Part shown: piece after piece, positions 24,980 to 38,600 of the stretch | Position numbering within the stretch: position 1 is the stretch's first letter | Layout: each line of letters begins with the position of its first letter | Assembly: GCF_003255815.1 (NCBI RefSeq) | Contig: NC_037671.1 | Span: 153,690,645-153,754,644, forward strand | Origin: Theropithecus gelada | Taxonomy: Eukaryota > Chordata > Mammalia > Primates > Cercopithecidae | Direction: 5' to 3' | Length of the DNA stretch: 64,000 bases | Made by a program: the position numbers and the translations under genes | The notes under the pieces: model-generated | What the model saw: only the letters and a program-made list of their open reading frames with translations | Database searches by the model: none | What the model was told of the DNA's origin: nothing

Positions 24980-25600
24980 AAATATGTGCTATGAATCACT
25001 TTGGAAAACCTTTGGCATTATCTACTGAAATTAATATGTGCATACTCTGTGATGCTGCAATTCAACTTGTAAGCATATACTCAAGAGAAATAGGTGTGCA
25101 TGTGTACCAAGACATATTCAAGAATGCTCATAACAGCACTGTTAATAATATCTAAAGCTGGAAATAACTAAATGACATTGCTATTGGCAAGAATAAATAT
25201 TTTGTAGTATCATAATATTAAGAATACTATAAAGCAGTAAAAATGAACAAGCAACTGTTATACCCAACAGCATGGGTGAATCCATAAACATAATCTTAAG
25301 GAAAAGAAATTATACATAAAACAGGATACAGTGCCTGATTCCATTGACATAACATTCAAAAACAGATGCAATTCAACTTTCATGTTAGATAGAAGTCAGG
25401 ATACTAATTATCTTTGGAAAGGGTAGAGATAGGGAAGATTCTTAGTATGGGCAATATGCTTTTTTGATCTATATGATGGTTACATAGGTTTTTATATGTA
25501 GGTTATTAAAATAATATAGTGATAATATTATGATCATACATTGAGGCTTTTATTTATTATAATCAGTTGGGATTATACAAAGAGTACATTTGTTCATTTT
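24980..25600 (+). mobile_element. Old L1 (L1M-class) ORF2 end and 3' UTR, sense
   Basis: Degenerate but ordered: 'ctgtgatgctgcaattcaac', 'tgttaataatatctaaagc', 'aatgaacaagcaactgttat', 'cagcatgggtgaatcc' and 'gggtagagatagggaag' are the known ORF2 C-terminal and 3' UTR milestones of old L1. All frames are broken. Confidence 0.75.
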
Positions 25601-27750
25601 TCTATATGTATATATACAATATATATTACATATACATATATATACATCAATTTTTTAAAATGTTCTAAGAGAAAGAAGAAAAGCTCAGTAAACAAAAACA
25701 ACCCATTTCCTTTTCACTAGAGATGAATTACTATTATGTTCAAATCATATATACAGCATATTATATATATAAAACTCTTAAAATATGCTGAATAAACAAA
25801 TCAACAACTACATCTAGACTTTCTTCTGCATCGCAAAGCAGAATTACATTTAAATGCATTTTATTTCACACTTAAAGAATTAAAATAAAACTCTTTTCTG
25901 AACAATCTTCCAATATATTGACCATAAGTAAATTTAATATGAGTCAATTATTTTAACGGTTTTGTAACTCAATGTCTGTTGTATTTATCTTGATTTTTTA
26001 TCAAGTTCAGCAATTCGATTTCCACATTTACTTTTGTTTCTATTTTTGTGAGGCACTATACTTTTTATATCATAAATGTTACTGATATGACCACCTAGTT
26101 AGAAAATTTTGTTCATGAGAGTATATTGATTTTAGCAAAATTTACATATTTACATATATACATCCACATGTTTGTGTATGTAAAAATATAGGTTATTTAC
26201 TTACTATTGAAGTGTATTATGGAAGATAAAAGGTTTTCATCCCTGGCATATGACAACTTTGGTAACATAAGTTCTAGCAAACTTTCATTACTCCTACATA
26301 TATATATATTTAATTGTTTTTCATAATTTCATGGGATGCATCATCCAAGAGAATGATCGAGCTGATGCTAATTACTACCATTGACTAGGCACCTGCCACA
26401 TGCCAGACACATGGTGACTTGACTGATGATACATGTGATAGGTGTTTCCCAAGAGAGTTCCTTTAAACAAGGTTTTTTCTCTCCCTTCATATTGATGAAG
26501 TGTTTTTTCTAAAGCCATTATTTCATTTATTCTACAAAAGACAAAATTGGCATTTTCAAAGTAGAACACGGTCTTTTGATACCTGTTATCTGAGATACTT
26601 ACAAGTTTTTTTATTTTTTTCACAAGTTAGCATCAAGGGGAAATAATAACAAATGCAGTTATTTTGTGTTAGATCTTGTAGGTCTAAATATATGCACAGC
26701 AATATTTAACATCCTGAAATCAGGAGTTTTGTTTCTGGTGTCATCTTTTTCCATTATGTGATTTGAAACATTTTAGGGATATTTTCCTGTCTACTTTGCA
26801 TGGAAAAAACTACAGACTTTGTCAAATCTAGTTGCCTTGGAAGAAGAATGAAAAAGAGGAGATGTGTTAACCATTATAAAATTTTTTGCTATTTCAAGTT
26901 TGAATTGATTTTGAAATAATAGTTTCAGGCTAAATAATAAACTTTCTTTTAGGAAACAAAAGTGAAGTATTTGAGAAAAAGACATTAAAAAGACTTTATT
27001 AAAATAGAGGACATGATGATCTTGTTTGTTGTTTTAAGCAGCTTATGTAGTAACTTTAAGGGGGTAGAAAGTGTCAGGAAATCAATTCGAAGGCAAATCT
27101 TCACATATTAAAAGATTCAGAAATGTTAACCTAGGTCTTAAATAAAAAGGAAGAATTAATAGGATATGTTAAAAGTAATATGAAAGTCAAAGGAAAGACT
27201 GATGAGACTTACTATTATGAAATGAGGTTTCTTCAATAAATATATAAGTACAAAAAAGTTAAATTGTATTAAGAAGCTTGAGAATAAAAAAGAAAAGAAA
27301 AGCAAAGTATTTAAACCACCCCTCTTGAGCTCCCAGCCACATTCCTCTTAGTTGTCTAACAATAACACTTCTTGGCTATTTCATTGGATATTTCTAAATG
27401 ATAGGGTCCTATTCATATATCTCAACTTGTCAATTTTTGATATCATCAATTGACATTCTTTTTTAAAAATCATAATTTAGCTTTCTTATACTCCATGTTC
27501 AGTCCTTATCCTTCGAATGTAATAATATCATAATTTTATTTAAATACTATGTGTCTTTTATGATGTAAATATTGTCTAATACTAAAACATCTACTGTTCC
27601 ATATTTACGTGTTTTATCTTAAGAGGTTTTTTTTTGTTTGTTTATTTTTCCTGGATTTTTAGTTTTTCTCATACTTCTTGTCCTATTTGCCATTATTATA
27701 TTATTTTCCCAGTAACATTTCAAAATATTAGTTATTCTAAACAGTATGAC
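25601..27750. other. AT-rich intronic sequence
   Basis: Short TA/CA-rich runs near 25605-25650 and 26300. One MIR-like fragment at 26360-26470. Nothing else identified. Confidence 0.4.
26360..26470 (-). mobile_element. MIR SINE fragment (antisense)
   Basis: 'ctaattactaccattgacta', 'ggcacctgccacatgcc' and 'agacacatggtg' are the reversed MIR 3' part. Short and weak. Confidence 0.5.
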
Positions 27751-27759
27751 TTTTCTTTA

Positions 27760-28500
27760 GAGTTCTTCACCCAAAGCCCTCTGTGTTCTGCCTGAACTAG
27801 GACTGATTATTCCCTACACCCACTGTACTCTTTTTCTACATTGCATCTACCTTGTCAGGGATCCACACATTCCTCTTTCTTGGTTTACTTTCTCATTTTG
27901 CTGGAGCACATCCTCAAATGGCTTCTTAAGAAATATTACATGGGCAGTGAATTTTCTGAGTCCTTCTATGTTTAACTCATTGCAATATACAAAATGGTTG
28001 GCTTGATCCATTTTATATACTTATTCCTTCAAGTTTTGGTAATTTATCTGCATTATTATTAAATAGTAAAATAATATATTAATATATTATTTAAAATAGA
28101 AATTCAAATATAAATTCCTTCTAATTTCTCCATTCTATTTTTTTGAAACTCCTATGAGTCAAATTTTTACCTTTTTGTGTTGGTAATTGATATTATCATT
28201 TCTCTCATATTTTAAATATTTTTTGTTTCTCTTTTGTGGGTGATGTCTTTAACTTTTTCATCCAAGAGTCATATTAAAACTTTATTTTAAAAGATTTGTA
28301 TTTTCCCTTTTTAATATTATTCAATTTTTCTTCTTGAATCTCTTCAAAAATATTAATTAGCAGTTTGCTTTTAAAAATATTTTCAGTTTCTTTTTTTTTT
28401 TATAAGCATTTGTCTTCCAGATTTTTTTCCCCTGTTTAATCTTTATTCTTCTTTTCCATGAGGAACTGTTTACTCAACAATCTACATACTCTTTATTCCC
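27760..28500 (-). mobile_element. Possible old L1 (antisense)
   Basis: 'ttgctggagcacatcctc', 'gcttcttaagaaatatta' and 'gaattttctgagtccttc', then T-rich antisense-type sequence, look like a decayed L1M or HAL1. Family and edges uncertain. Confidence 0.4.
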
Positions 28501-28572
28501 TATTAACATTTAACTGTGATATACTAAAATGGCCTGATTGAGGAACTGATTGAGATGATTAAGAGCTGTGTA

Positions 28573-28888
28573 GCAGGGCACGGTGGCTCACGCCTGTAAT
28601 CCCAGCTCTTCGGGCATCCGAGATAGGCAGATCACCTGAGGTCAGGAGTTCGAGACCAGTCTGGCCAACGTGGCGAAACTCCAGTCTCTACTAAAAGTAC
28701 AAAAATTAGCTGGGTGTGGTGGCGGGCGCCTGCAATCCCAGCTACTCAGGAGGCTGAGGCAGGAGAATCGCTTGAACCTGGGAGGCAGGGGTTGCAGTGA
28801 GCCGAGATCACCTCTGCACTCCAGCCTGGGTGACAAGAGCCAGACTCTGTCTGAAAAAGAATTTAAAAAAAAGAAGAAGAAGAAGAAG
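28573..28888 (+). mobile_element. Alu (sense), AAG tail
   Basis: Starts 'gcagggcacggtggctcacg', has both arms, and ends in an A-rich tail that became (AAG)n at about 28871-28890. The flanks aagagctgtgta (from 28561) and aagactgtgta (about 28889) are a probable TSD. Confidence 0.93.
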
Positions 28889-28974
28889 AAGACTGTGTAT
28901 AGGGCAGGACAAAAGGTGATTTGGTAGAAAGTTAGCTGTTTTGCCAGGCAGCATCAAATGTAAGAATGTGCAGA

Positions 28975-29695
28975 TTTTTTCCTCTGGGATCCTATCATTT
29001 CTCCAGAATGGTAATCTCCATACTTATCCCTGGAGGAGAGGTGGTTACAAGTATTCTGGGGCCACGGCTGTTCTTGGTCTTTTGTCTACCCCTGAAGGTT
29101 CCATCACTGGAATAAACCGGACAGTTAGACAGATTAACAGGAGAAAAGGCATACACATTCATTACACGCACATGTACCTGGAAGGCAACAAAGTATGAGA
29201 CCTAAAGAGGGGCCAGATGGTTGAAATTTAGATAGCATCTGGAGCTATGGAAGGAAATAAGGACTTAAAATCTCATAGTAGGTGGTGGCGACAAGCTGTG
29301 GGAGTGTGAAGAGAGGAACTGCATGGCAAGCAAAGGTTGTCATATCATGAAGATAAAGTCTCTAAGGTAACAATCCTCAGAAGAATACATGAAAAGGTGT
29401 CCCAGGCATGGTGTCCTGGGAGTTTCCTCTCCTGAGATAGGATTTAATCTTCTCTGGTTCATGTAGATTCCAAGGGAGGGGTTCATGTCAATTACATTCC
29501 TTCTGGAGGAACTTCCCTTAGATAAGGGGGAACTTCAGAGAAAGCCTCTCTCTGTGCTTGAGGAGAGGCACAGGGGTGAGAGACAGGAGTGGAAGACCAG
29601 TCAGAGAGACCTTGGTTCTAAGGCGGCTTCTTTAGTCCAAGTGCTCAGCTCATGAAAGCGCCATACTTCGGAGTACTATTTGCTGAGCCCTAACA
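28975..29695 (-). mobile_element. Probable old solo LTR (ERVL-like, antisense)
   Basis: The reverse strand begins TGTTAGGGCTCAGC at 29695 and includes 'tactccgaagtatggcg'. The plus strand contains 'cagattaacaggagaaaagg' and 'agaccttggttctaaggcgg'. This set is familiar from an abundant old LTR (LTR16 or LTR33 type), but I am not sure of the name. The left edge is a guess. Confidence 0.5.
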
Positions 29696-32095
29696 GCCAC
29701 AAATGGAAGAAGTATTCCCCTGTACTTCTTGACAAGTTTGCATTACTTTGTCAGATTATGTCTCTTAATATAATCACATTTTATGAATAAGTTTCATTTC
29801 ACATAACTGATGTATTTATTTTTTAAAACCGCAACTTTAATTCCCAAGTGACTCTTAGAAGTTTCTCCTTTTTGGATTTTCATTTTGATATTTAGTAGGC
29901 TTAAATTCCAGTGTTTGACAAAACCCCTGGCTTTTGAGTCACAGTTTATTTCATTATAGTAGACCCCTGATTGCCAAATTACGATATCTTATGAACTGGG
30001 GAAAATGTTGACTTATTTAGGACATTATGTTACCTATTTATTCCAAAATATTTCATTTGAAAATCAACTACATTCCCATGTAGACTTTTCTTTGTACAAA
30101 AATTAAAATAATTATGGAAAGGTAAATTATTCTGATGCCAAAATTAGCCTTTCATTGATTTCAAGTGGATTGTAATTGGCTAGGATCAAATACATGCTTT
30201 ATGTAATACAGTTTATTTCTCAAAATGACACAGAAAGTGCACATAATTCTGGAAGTAAAAATGTTCAAAAGCTAAGAAGCTCTCCTGTTATTTTTCTTCC
30301 ATTTGCTACAAACATATATAGAGTGTAGTTACTTCTCTAGCCATAAGAATTAGCAGAAGCTTTGGAGAGAAAAGGTAGGAGACTGAATGCCCTGAGCATC
30401 CCTTTGAATAGCTCAGGCAAGAACAGGTGCTATTATCCCAGGAGGAGACTGTAAGTGACTTTTGTGTAATTGGAAGTATGTCCTGCCCTGATAAGGACTT
30501 GTGGGTAAGGAAACAAGAGACTAGTAAATAGCCAAAGGGAAGAAATCAGAAAAGCTTGCTGTGTTCCTCCACTTAAATATATGTTATTTCTTTAGGGTCT
30601 GCAGGTTTTACAAAGAGATGAAGACTAATTTGGAATGCTACTTACCTCTGTTTCCGAAAGAAAAAGACTCCTCCAGAATGTGGTTTTAAGTAGGCCATGG
30701 ACCAAAAGTAGGCCATAAGGCATGGCAGGCAGCTTTATGAACTTCAAGGTTCTAGGAAATTTCATCCTTTGGAGAGTTCCCCAGTGCTTTAAACAGTATT
30801 AGAAAGAAAACAGCAGTACAAATCAACCATCCTTGTAAAAATCTCTCCTGCAAGACATTACTGAGTGGTGAAGACGAAGTGGTTTTGCCATTGTTGTTTT
30901 GTACTGTTGGTTGGATGGTTTGCTTTGGATATTTGCTTGCTTCTTTGCTTGTTGATTTTTAGCATATAAATAAAATTTACAAGGCTAACAAAAGAAAATA
31001 AAGCAACCTTTCAAGAGGCTTTAAGATAACATCATACATTTTTGAGGTTTTTAAGGCTGAGATTCTATTTTGTTTTACTTAAAAGGAATGTTACAATGCT
31101 GTTAACATTTTTGCTTATTCATGAAACTCAGAAGAAATTCTGTCTATCGACAGGCTCTCATTGTGTATTCATCACCACACTAAACACTCATTTACTCCAA
31201 AATTAAGTGCTCAGTGATATGCATGTTATAAATTCATTCTCAGTTGCAAAATTTTCTTGGTGCTTAAGAAATTGTACTTTAATCGCTTTTAGCCAAAAAG
31301 TTTAGCAAAAATTGTAGTTTAACGTAGTACTGACTGCCTGTGCTTAGATTTTGATAAATGTGGACAAAATCAATGGATAGATGCATGAAGAGTGCCCAGA
31401 TAAAATCATCATACTTCAAAAGCTTTTTCTAACATAACTCACAGCTGTAGACTTTTCCTTTCAATAATACGCAAAAACAGTTTTCATAACTAGAAACCAC
31501 CGACTTTCTATTCAAAGAGGACTTTGCAGGAGGCAGAGTAATAACTCAACAAAATAAATAGAATCTCTAATTTCAAGATACTATTATACCCAAAAGTAAT
31601 GCGAATTTTAAAAAATATTTAGTGTTTCCAGTTTAGATATTTAAGAGCACCACTCACATCTACATGCCAAATAAATTGACTCCACCCTCCACCCCTAATA
31701 TCAGGTCCCCATTTCGTCCATTGTCTTTTTTCTTAGTTATATCTTGATATGTCACCCTATTAGTTTTTTCCTTGCAGCATTTCACTTGCTAACTTCTTAC
31801 CTTTTTTAAACAAAAATTTATACACTACCCTGCCTGCGTCCGTGTTCCTGCTGCCTCATATTCATTCATTCTTCAGCTGGTGGCAGTCAGCATTCAGTTT
31901 CTCTCTATAAAACTGTTATTAAATTCAATAAGCTTTTCATTTCTGAAACAAGTGAAGATTTTTCTCTATCTTTCCTGAATGCTTTATGGCATTTAACATA
32001 TCTTTTCTAAATAAATTAACATTATGATGGTAATGGTATATCCAAATAGCTATCCAGTTTTTGATTAGGCAGAAGTATGCTTATGGTCAGTCAGA
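29696..32095. other. Intronic sequence with no recognised element
   Basis: About 2.4 kb without Alu or recent L1. No coding frame of note. Confidence 0.4.
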
Positions 32096-32099
32096 ATAA

Positions 32100-32275
32100 A
32101 AAGTCAGACCAACATGGTGGCATGCACATGTAGTCCCATACTTGGGAGGTGGAGACAGGAGGACCCTTTGAGCTTAGGAGTCTGAGGCTATAGTGCACTA
32201 TGATTGTACCTATGGGTAACCATTGCACTCTAGCCTGGGCAGTGTAGCAAGACCCTATCTCTGAAAAAAAAATCA
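32100..32275 (+). mobile_element. Truncated old Alu/FRAM-like SINE (sense)
   Basis: Contains 'aacatggtggcatgcacatg', 'acttgggaggtggagacagg' and 'attgcactctagcctgggc', then an A8 tail. One arm only and highly diverged, suggesting an AluJ right arm or a free right monomer. Confidence 0.8.
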
Positions 32276-32304
32276 AAGGCCTTAAGAAATATTTTATTTT
32301 TTTT

Positions 32305-32610
32305 GGCCGGGCGCGGTGGCTCAAGCCTGTAATCCCAGCACTTTGGGAGGCCGAGACGGGCGGATCACGAGGTCAGGAGATCGAGACCATCCTGGCTAAC
32401 ACGGTGAAACCCCGTCTCTACTAAAAAATACAAAAAACTAGCCGGGCGAGGCGGCGGGCGCCTGTAGTCCCAGCTACTCGGGAGGCTGAGGCAGGAGAAT
32501 GGCGTGAACCCGGGAGGCGGAGCTTGCAGTGAGCTGAGATCCGGCCACTGCACTCCAGCCTGGGCGACACAGTGAGACTCCGTCTCAAAAAAAAAAAAAA
32601 AAAAAAAAAA
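32305..32610 (+). mobile_element. Young AluY, Old World monkey type (sense), full length
   Basis: An intact Alu from 'ggccgggcgcggtggctc' to a pure A-tail of more than 20 A. The TSD gaaatattttattttt is perfect at 32286-32301 and 32611-32626. Diagnostic-looking variants are 'ctcaagcctg', 'gccgagacggg', 'actagccgggcgaggcgg' and 'gctgagatccggccac'. CpGs are largely intact, which argues for a recent insertion. Confidence 0.97.
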
Positions 32611-32629
32611 GAAATATTTTATTTTTAAC

Positions 32630-35140
32630 TCAGAAAATTTAAAAATTAACTTAGAGCTAAATAGTTTGGAGTTCATAGTGTGTAGAAATGAATCTTGCAA
32701 CAGTAACAGTTTCCCATTACACATAATAAATGTCTGCTTTGAGTAAATTTGTTGAGGAGTCTAATTTAGTTTGAATCACCAGGAAAAGACACAACTGAGG
32801 TTTTATAAAATGTAAAGAATCAAACGAACTCTGTACTTCCACTTTTTTACATAAAGTAGATCTTCCACTTCCAGTTACAAACATGTCTTTTTTTCTCACT
32901 CTTGAGTTGTTTATCTGCAGTAAGTAAGTTTGGGAAAAGTGCAAGTATCCATATATACATTGTTTTGCATTTAAAAGAAAAGTGATAATATTCAAACCCA
33001 TGGTATGTACAAAAATCAAAAGCTCAAATCATGAATTTTGTTTGTGTTAAGGATTTTAACAAATAGTGGCATGAGAATAGTTATTGCTCTTTAATAAAGA
33101 TAGAGATACCATATTTTGCTTTAACATACCTAGAGGCACCTTTTTCATCAATAGCTTTGTTAGTAGGTCAAGGAGAAATCATACCTAAGTAGAAAGGTCC
33201 ATGGAGAAAAGAGACAAACCATGTCGGAGTTAAAATTAAATTGAAAAAATTTAAATCAAGGAAACCATTTTTGCTTCTTTTGATATGATGTGCAAAATCA
33301 TGCATTTTAAATGGGAAATGGGAAATTTCATAGCCTCTTAGCAGTGATATAAGCTTTGTGGTCTGAGTGGATACAGGGCATGTGGGTGCTTTGCTCATTT
33401 AAGGAAATTGCATTAGAAACATTCTCACTACATTATGAAGCCACAAGAAAATTTATAGTGATTTCTTTTTGGTGGAACAAAGTACACGCTCTTTTCCAGC
33501 TCAGGATCCTTTTCCAGTCTTCCTACGCTTAACAGCCAGTACAAACTTAGTCCATAGAATGTATTTGTTGTGCACAGACCTGCACAAACACACACACACG
33601 TAAGGTTTCACGAATCAGGTATGTATTTTGTGTATGTGTCAATCTTAGCCATCAACTGGAATTTGTGTTTCAGTTTGGATGCTAATTTGCCTCATCAATG
33701 AAATGCCCTTCACTTACTCTCTCTAGATGTAGACTATTTTCCATCAAATATGTTAGTGATTTCGTATTTAATGTGATATAGAATAGAATGAAAGGTTGTG
33801 TGAAATTTAAAGTCATGATATCAGTTATTTATCTGTCATGGGGAATAAAATAAGTGCTTTGACCAGATATAAAAAGTATTTATAGTAATTAAGTACATTC
33901 ATACTGTATCAACTAAATTTGTAGAATATTGATTTCTGTATTAAATTATGTAACATTTTAATTAAAACAAATGTATTGTCAATTGTGAGCAGCACAGTGG
34001 TAAGAATACTTTGTATGAAGATCGTTGCATAACAGTGCACTAAAATTGAGTCTAACTGCAAAAAAATGAGCACAGTAGCTACACATTTAGAAAGAAGTTC
34101 TAAGAATAAAGCAGTTTACATGCAAATAGTATATATACATGTATGTGCTTCGTTAGAAGAAAGAGAATTTATTGTGAGTGGGATACTTTCACTCTTTCAG
34201 ACTTAAGGATTCTATTTTCCAAATAACTTCATTCATGTAAGCAGCATACTTCATGTGAGTCAGGTTTTATTTTCTAGGTGTTTTCTAACGTGGGAAAGTG
34301 AAATACTAGGGTTTGAAATGGTTCTGGGGATGCAGTCTTTCCTGTCAGATTCCAGCAGATGCTGATATAATTTAATATTCATGGAAGACAGGGCAAATAT
34401 AGAATAGCATCAAATTGATTTTGCAGAGTTTTCAAGCCAGATGTCCCTTGGCATTTACATGGAAGAAGTCTACTGTGTACCAAGTTGCATATTTTTTTGT
34501 GTAAGTTCTCAGCCATGGTATGTAGTCATTGGTGTTTTGACAGCCATCTGCTCAGACCTTTCTTTCTCCGTTCAGCCATAACTAAAATTGAATATTTTTC
34601 AAATGTCCCAGGTAGTTTCGATTTTAAGATAACAGAAAACTAATATTCAATGTTAAAAAGAAAAAAAAGCAATACCTATCTTTGGCTTAGTAATAACCCC
34701 TAAATTGAAAGATAATTTCTTATAAATAGCAGTGCAAAATGAATAAACTTTGAGAACAGAGGCCTCACCTTATTATCAAATGAGTTTGTTTTAATCATTT
34801 GGAAGGCTCTCAGCTAGACACTGAGGAAGTTATGGAAATGAGTAATTCCAAGGTGACTGTTCCAAGAATAGCCTTGTCATACATAACAAGCACTTCGTCA
34901 ACATTTGCTGAATGAATGTGTATGTTAGAATCCATATGTAATAGCTTGTCCATTTGAACATATTTTCACCCCACTAATAGCTTTTAATACGTGGAGGTAC
35001 ACATACACATTTCTGTGTTTTTCGTGGGTGAGATATGTAGGCTTACATGTTGTAAGTGAATGAAACTGTGTTTGATAAGAACTGTTGAGCATTGACTACG
35101 CACTTATTGATGTTCTAAACATTCTGAAGATTCAGAAGTA
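32630..35140. other. Intronic sequence with a weak L2 piece
   Basis: Mostly unassigned. Near 34835-34925 'acaagcacttcgtcaacatt' and 'tgctgaatgaatg' suggest an L2 3' end. No exon seen. Confidence 0.4.
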
Positions 35141-35155
35141 TACAACATTATTTCT

Positions 35156-35452
35156 TTTTTTTTTTTTTTTTGAGATGGAGTCTCGCTCTGCCGCCCAGGC
35201 TGGAGTGCAGTGGCACGATCTCAGCTCACTGCAAGCTCCGCCTCCCGGGTTCCCGCCATTCTCCTGCCTCAGCCTACCGAGTAGCTGGGACTACAGGCGC
35301 CCGCCACCTCGCCCGGCTAGTTTTTTGTATTTTTAGTAGAGACGGGGTTTCACCGTGTTAGCCAGGATGGTCTCGATCTCCTGACCTCGTGATCCGCCCG
35401 TCTCGGCCTCCCAAAGTGCTGGGATTACAGGCTTGAGCCACCGCGCCCGGCC
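35156..35452 (-). mobile_element. Young AluY, Old World monkey type (antisense), full length
   Basis: A T-tract, then a reversed Alu ending 'ccaccgcgcccggcc'. The TSD tacaacattatttct is perfect at 35141-35155 and 35453-35467. It shares the 'caggcttgagcc' and 'ctcgcccggctagttttttg' variants with the copy at 32305. Confidence 0.97.
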
Positions 35453-35469
35453 TACAACATTATTTCTAA

Positions 35470-38280
35470 TGTTATGGTTACATCTACAGACAAAGAATTA
35501 AACAATGATTCTTTTTAATGGTAAGTTGTGATTTTTTAATGGCAAAGATAGGGACCAAATGATACAGAATAGGAAAGGATGGGTTTTTTCTCTGTCAGAA
35601 GGATAGATTTTGAGCTAATCTTGAAACAAATACTAAATTTAGACTTATGGAGAATAATTGAGGAAAGTAAATGAGCACTACCCAGGGGAGGTGGGAAGTG
35701 AGATGCTGTGTTCAGAGTGAGATAAGGAAATAATTTGACCAGAGCATGGGATTTTAATTGAGAATATTAAGAAAGAAAATTATAATAAATGTAGGGAAGG
35801 TGTATCAGAGTGAGATTATCATATACTATACTTGAAATATCTAAATGAAGTATTTATGTTTACTCTAAAAGTCAAGTGAGAGAGATTCTGGAGTGAGACA
35901 AGAATGTGAGGAATGGGGACTTCTGTGGAGTTTAATCTACAGTAATGCACATGAATCTGATAAATTATTATAATCTTTGTTTTTAATAGAAATGGGGATT
36001 TAGAGTACATCATTACAGGTGGAGAAAAATGTGAATTTAAAGCATATTTTGAAAAACAAGGATAAGAATTAGTGTTTAAAACCGAAAAGAGAAGAATTTG
36101 TGTCAGATAACTCCAAAATAAAGTAAATGCACATACACGTACACTACATACATGCTCATAATTTAAATTACGAACTATTTTATCACACTCTGCTGTGTAA
36201 CTTTTTCTAACTCATATTGTATATCATCCATATTGTATTCTTGCATTAATTAATGTATTCATTAAATATGTCTTCAGTACTTTTTTGGGTCCAGTATTAC
36301 ATTAAGCAGATATATTATTAAGCAAGTTTAGTTTCAGAAATTTAGTTCAGAAAAAGAGGGATGATAAATAAATATTATTATGAGTGTTTAGAAATACTAA
36401 GACCCTGAATCCATCTATCAGTTTCCCCTGAATCCATCTATCAGTTTCATAACAATGATTTTCAAGCTTGTTTCATTTCTCACAGGGTAGACAAAGACAA
36501 AATATATATCTCATAAAAATAATAATTTACCAGGCATGCTTGTTTTGTAGCCAAGCAAATATATTGAATTCTAAAAATATTGTTTATAGCGCTTGTTTCA
36601 ACATGCTTGGGACAAGTTAATGTTTACAGTTTTATGAGTGAATAAATCTATATACTGAAAACATTTCATTCAATAAGTTGACCTTCTTGAGGTTTGAATA
36701 AATTTTGGAGCCTGAGGGAATCAATACGGTTCTTAAGTTGATCTCCTAGGTATGTCTAAGTTTAAGCTCTTAATATAATTATCAACCCTTTATTATTTTA
36801 ATATTTAATTGCATTAATTCTCTTTTGGAATATTTTCGCTGATCAGTAACTTCTAGTCATAAACCATTCTGGTACCAATCATCAGATTTCATATTTGTAA
36901 GAAAAAATGAATAGCCTTTGGCTGTCTTGACGTGCCCAAATCTACCAAGTATATATCTCACTTCCAAAGTAGTCTCAGGATATGTTTTCTAGATATGATC
37001 TTAGATGATGGAGAGTATTGTTAAATTAACAAGTAGGACAAAAATAAACAAAATATTATTAAAAAAACAAGGAGAAAGGAATATGTTAGAAACGAGTAAG
37101 AAGTTCCATATGGAAAACTGAGAAGCAATTTTTTAGAAGCAAAAATCTCATGACGCTAAAACAAGATGATGAAGAAATTACTCTGTGTGCAAGTGTGGAG
37201 AAAAAATAGCTGGTGATACCATAGTGATCTTACAGCTCATTATACATCAGCAATGAAGAGCTTTAACTACCATGCAATTAAAATACTAGAGAATATAAAT
37301 AAGAGTGTACCATGTGTATGTGGCAGCATATAAAAACTCAGAAGTGGAAGGAATTTTAGTCAAGTGCTACTCTTGAAAAAGCAAATTGATTAGGAATATT
37401 TAATTGGAGAACAACATAGACACCTTCTGTAATATCATTCAAGTAAGAATGTCTCATTTTGGACATCTTACTTATAGTCAGATTGATTCTCAAAACATTT
37501 TTAAATGTCTAGAAATATTTACAATGGTATTTATCCTGAGAAACGCTAAAAAAAAATTAGAAAACATAAAGGTGACTGAAGTTAGGAAATAACATAAAAT
37601 TGGTGATGATGAGCAATTTTCTTAATGGCTGTTCATAATTGGAAAAGAACAGATATGCTCCCAAATATATGAATTGTGAGATAAACTGCAGTAAAAGACC
37701 CCAAGAAATTGAAGGAAACTATGGAAATGATTTTAGCAAGTGGTAGCAAGCTATTTTTGGTTGCATTTTGAAAGCAGTTTTTAGAAATTTCTAATTTTGA
37801 AAATCTTAAATTGATTCTTACGAATTCTGGGGCTCCTTCTTTCTCAGACCTCTGGGGCAACCAATTGTAGAGACTTCTCCCTTCTGTTAATTGACTAAGA
37901 TCTGCTTACATATCAAAGGTTACCTCTGGTTCTCAGCTGGAAAAAAGAGTTCCTCCCTTTTGAAGCAGTTGACTCAGAATCAGGTCCTTCTTTTAAGATC
38001 CTTACATTTAATTACTTTGTCTTCAAACCTGGGGTCCTAATCTTTGCCCAGGAATTTAAAGTAAAGATTGGCTGACTCTTATTTCTCTTGACTTGTATCT
38101 ACCCTTACTTTAGCTCACCCTCTGGGCTTGACCTCTAGCCAGTCTCACTTTGAGTATCTTTGAAACTCTCTTCTTATTGTCAACCCCTACTTTGATTTTT
38201 TTTTTTTTTACATTTACTGTTTGCAGTGTGGAAATGTATCTTAAAAATTATGCAGAAATTCTATCATATAGTGTGCTTGC
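35470..38280. other. Intronic sequence, unassigned
   Basis: A purine-rich part at 35560-36050 may belong to the ancient LINE-like family. A perfect 23-bp tandem duplication lies at 36403-36448. No coding exon. Confidence 0.4.
36403..36448. repeat. 23-bp perfect tandem duplication
   Basis: The 23-bp unit beginning 'ccctgaatccatctatc' occupies 36403-36425 and is repeated without change at 36426-36448. Confidence 0.95.
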
Positions 38281-38284
38281 AAGG

Positions 38285-38600
38285 GTTTGAAGCTCTTTGA
38301 AGGCAACAGACTTTGCCTGCATTGTTCATTGTTGTGTAATTACTGCCTAGACAAGTGCTTGGAAAGGTGGAGGGATTCAATGAATATGTGTTGCATATAG
38401 TTTAAGAAGAACTGGGGCTGGAATTAGAAACACATGTTCCATCTTTAGCAAATCACCCATCATCACTAATCTTCCATTATTTTATCTGTGATATTGAGCA
38501 AGTAATGCCTATCCCATCTATGTTGTAATTTTGTTGGAAGAATCAAGGGATAAAGTGAAAATACTTTGTAGAGTTCAGTGCTACACATTTATTATGGTCA
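38285..38600 (+). mobile_element. L2 3' end followed by MIR-like sequence
   Basis: 'gaagctctttgaaggcaaca', 'tacatgcc'-type and 'gggattcaatgaatatgtg' near 38290-38395 fit an L2 3' end. 'gattgagcaagtaatgcc'-like text and 'aagtgaaaatactttgtag' at 38410-38600 fit a MIR. Both are weak and the boundary is uncertain. Confidence 0.5.
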
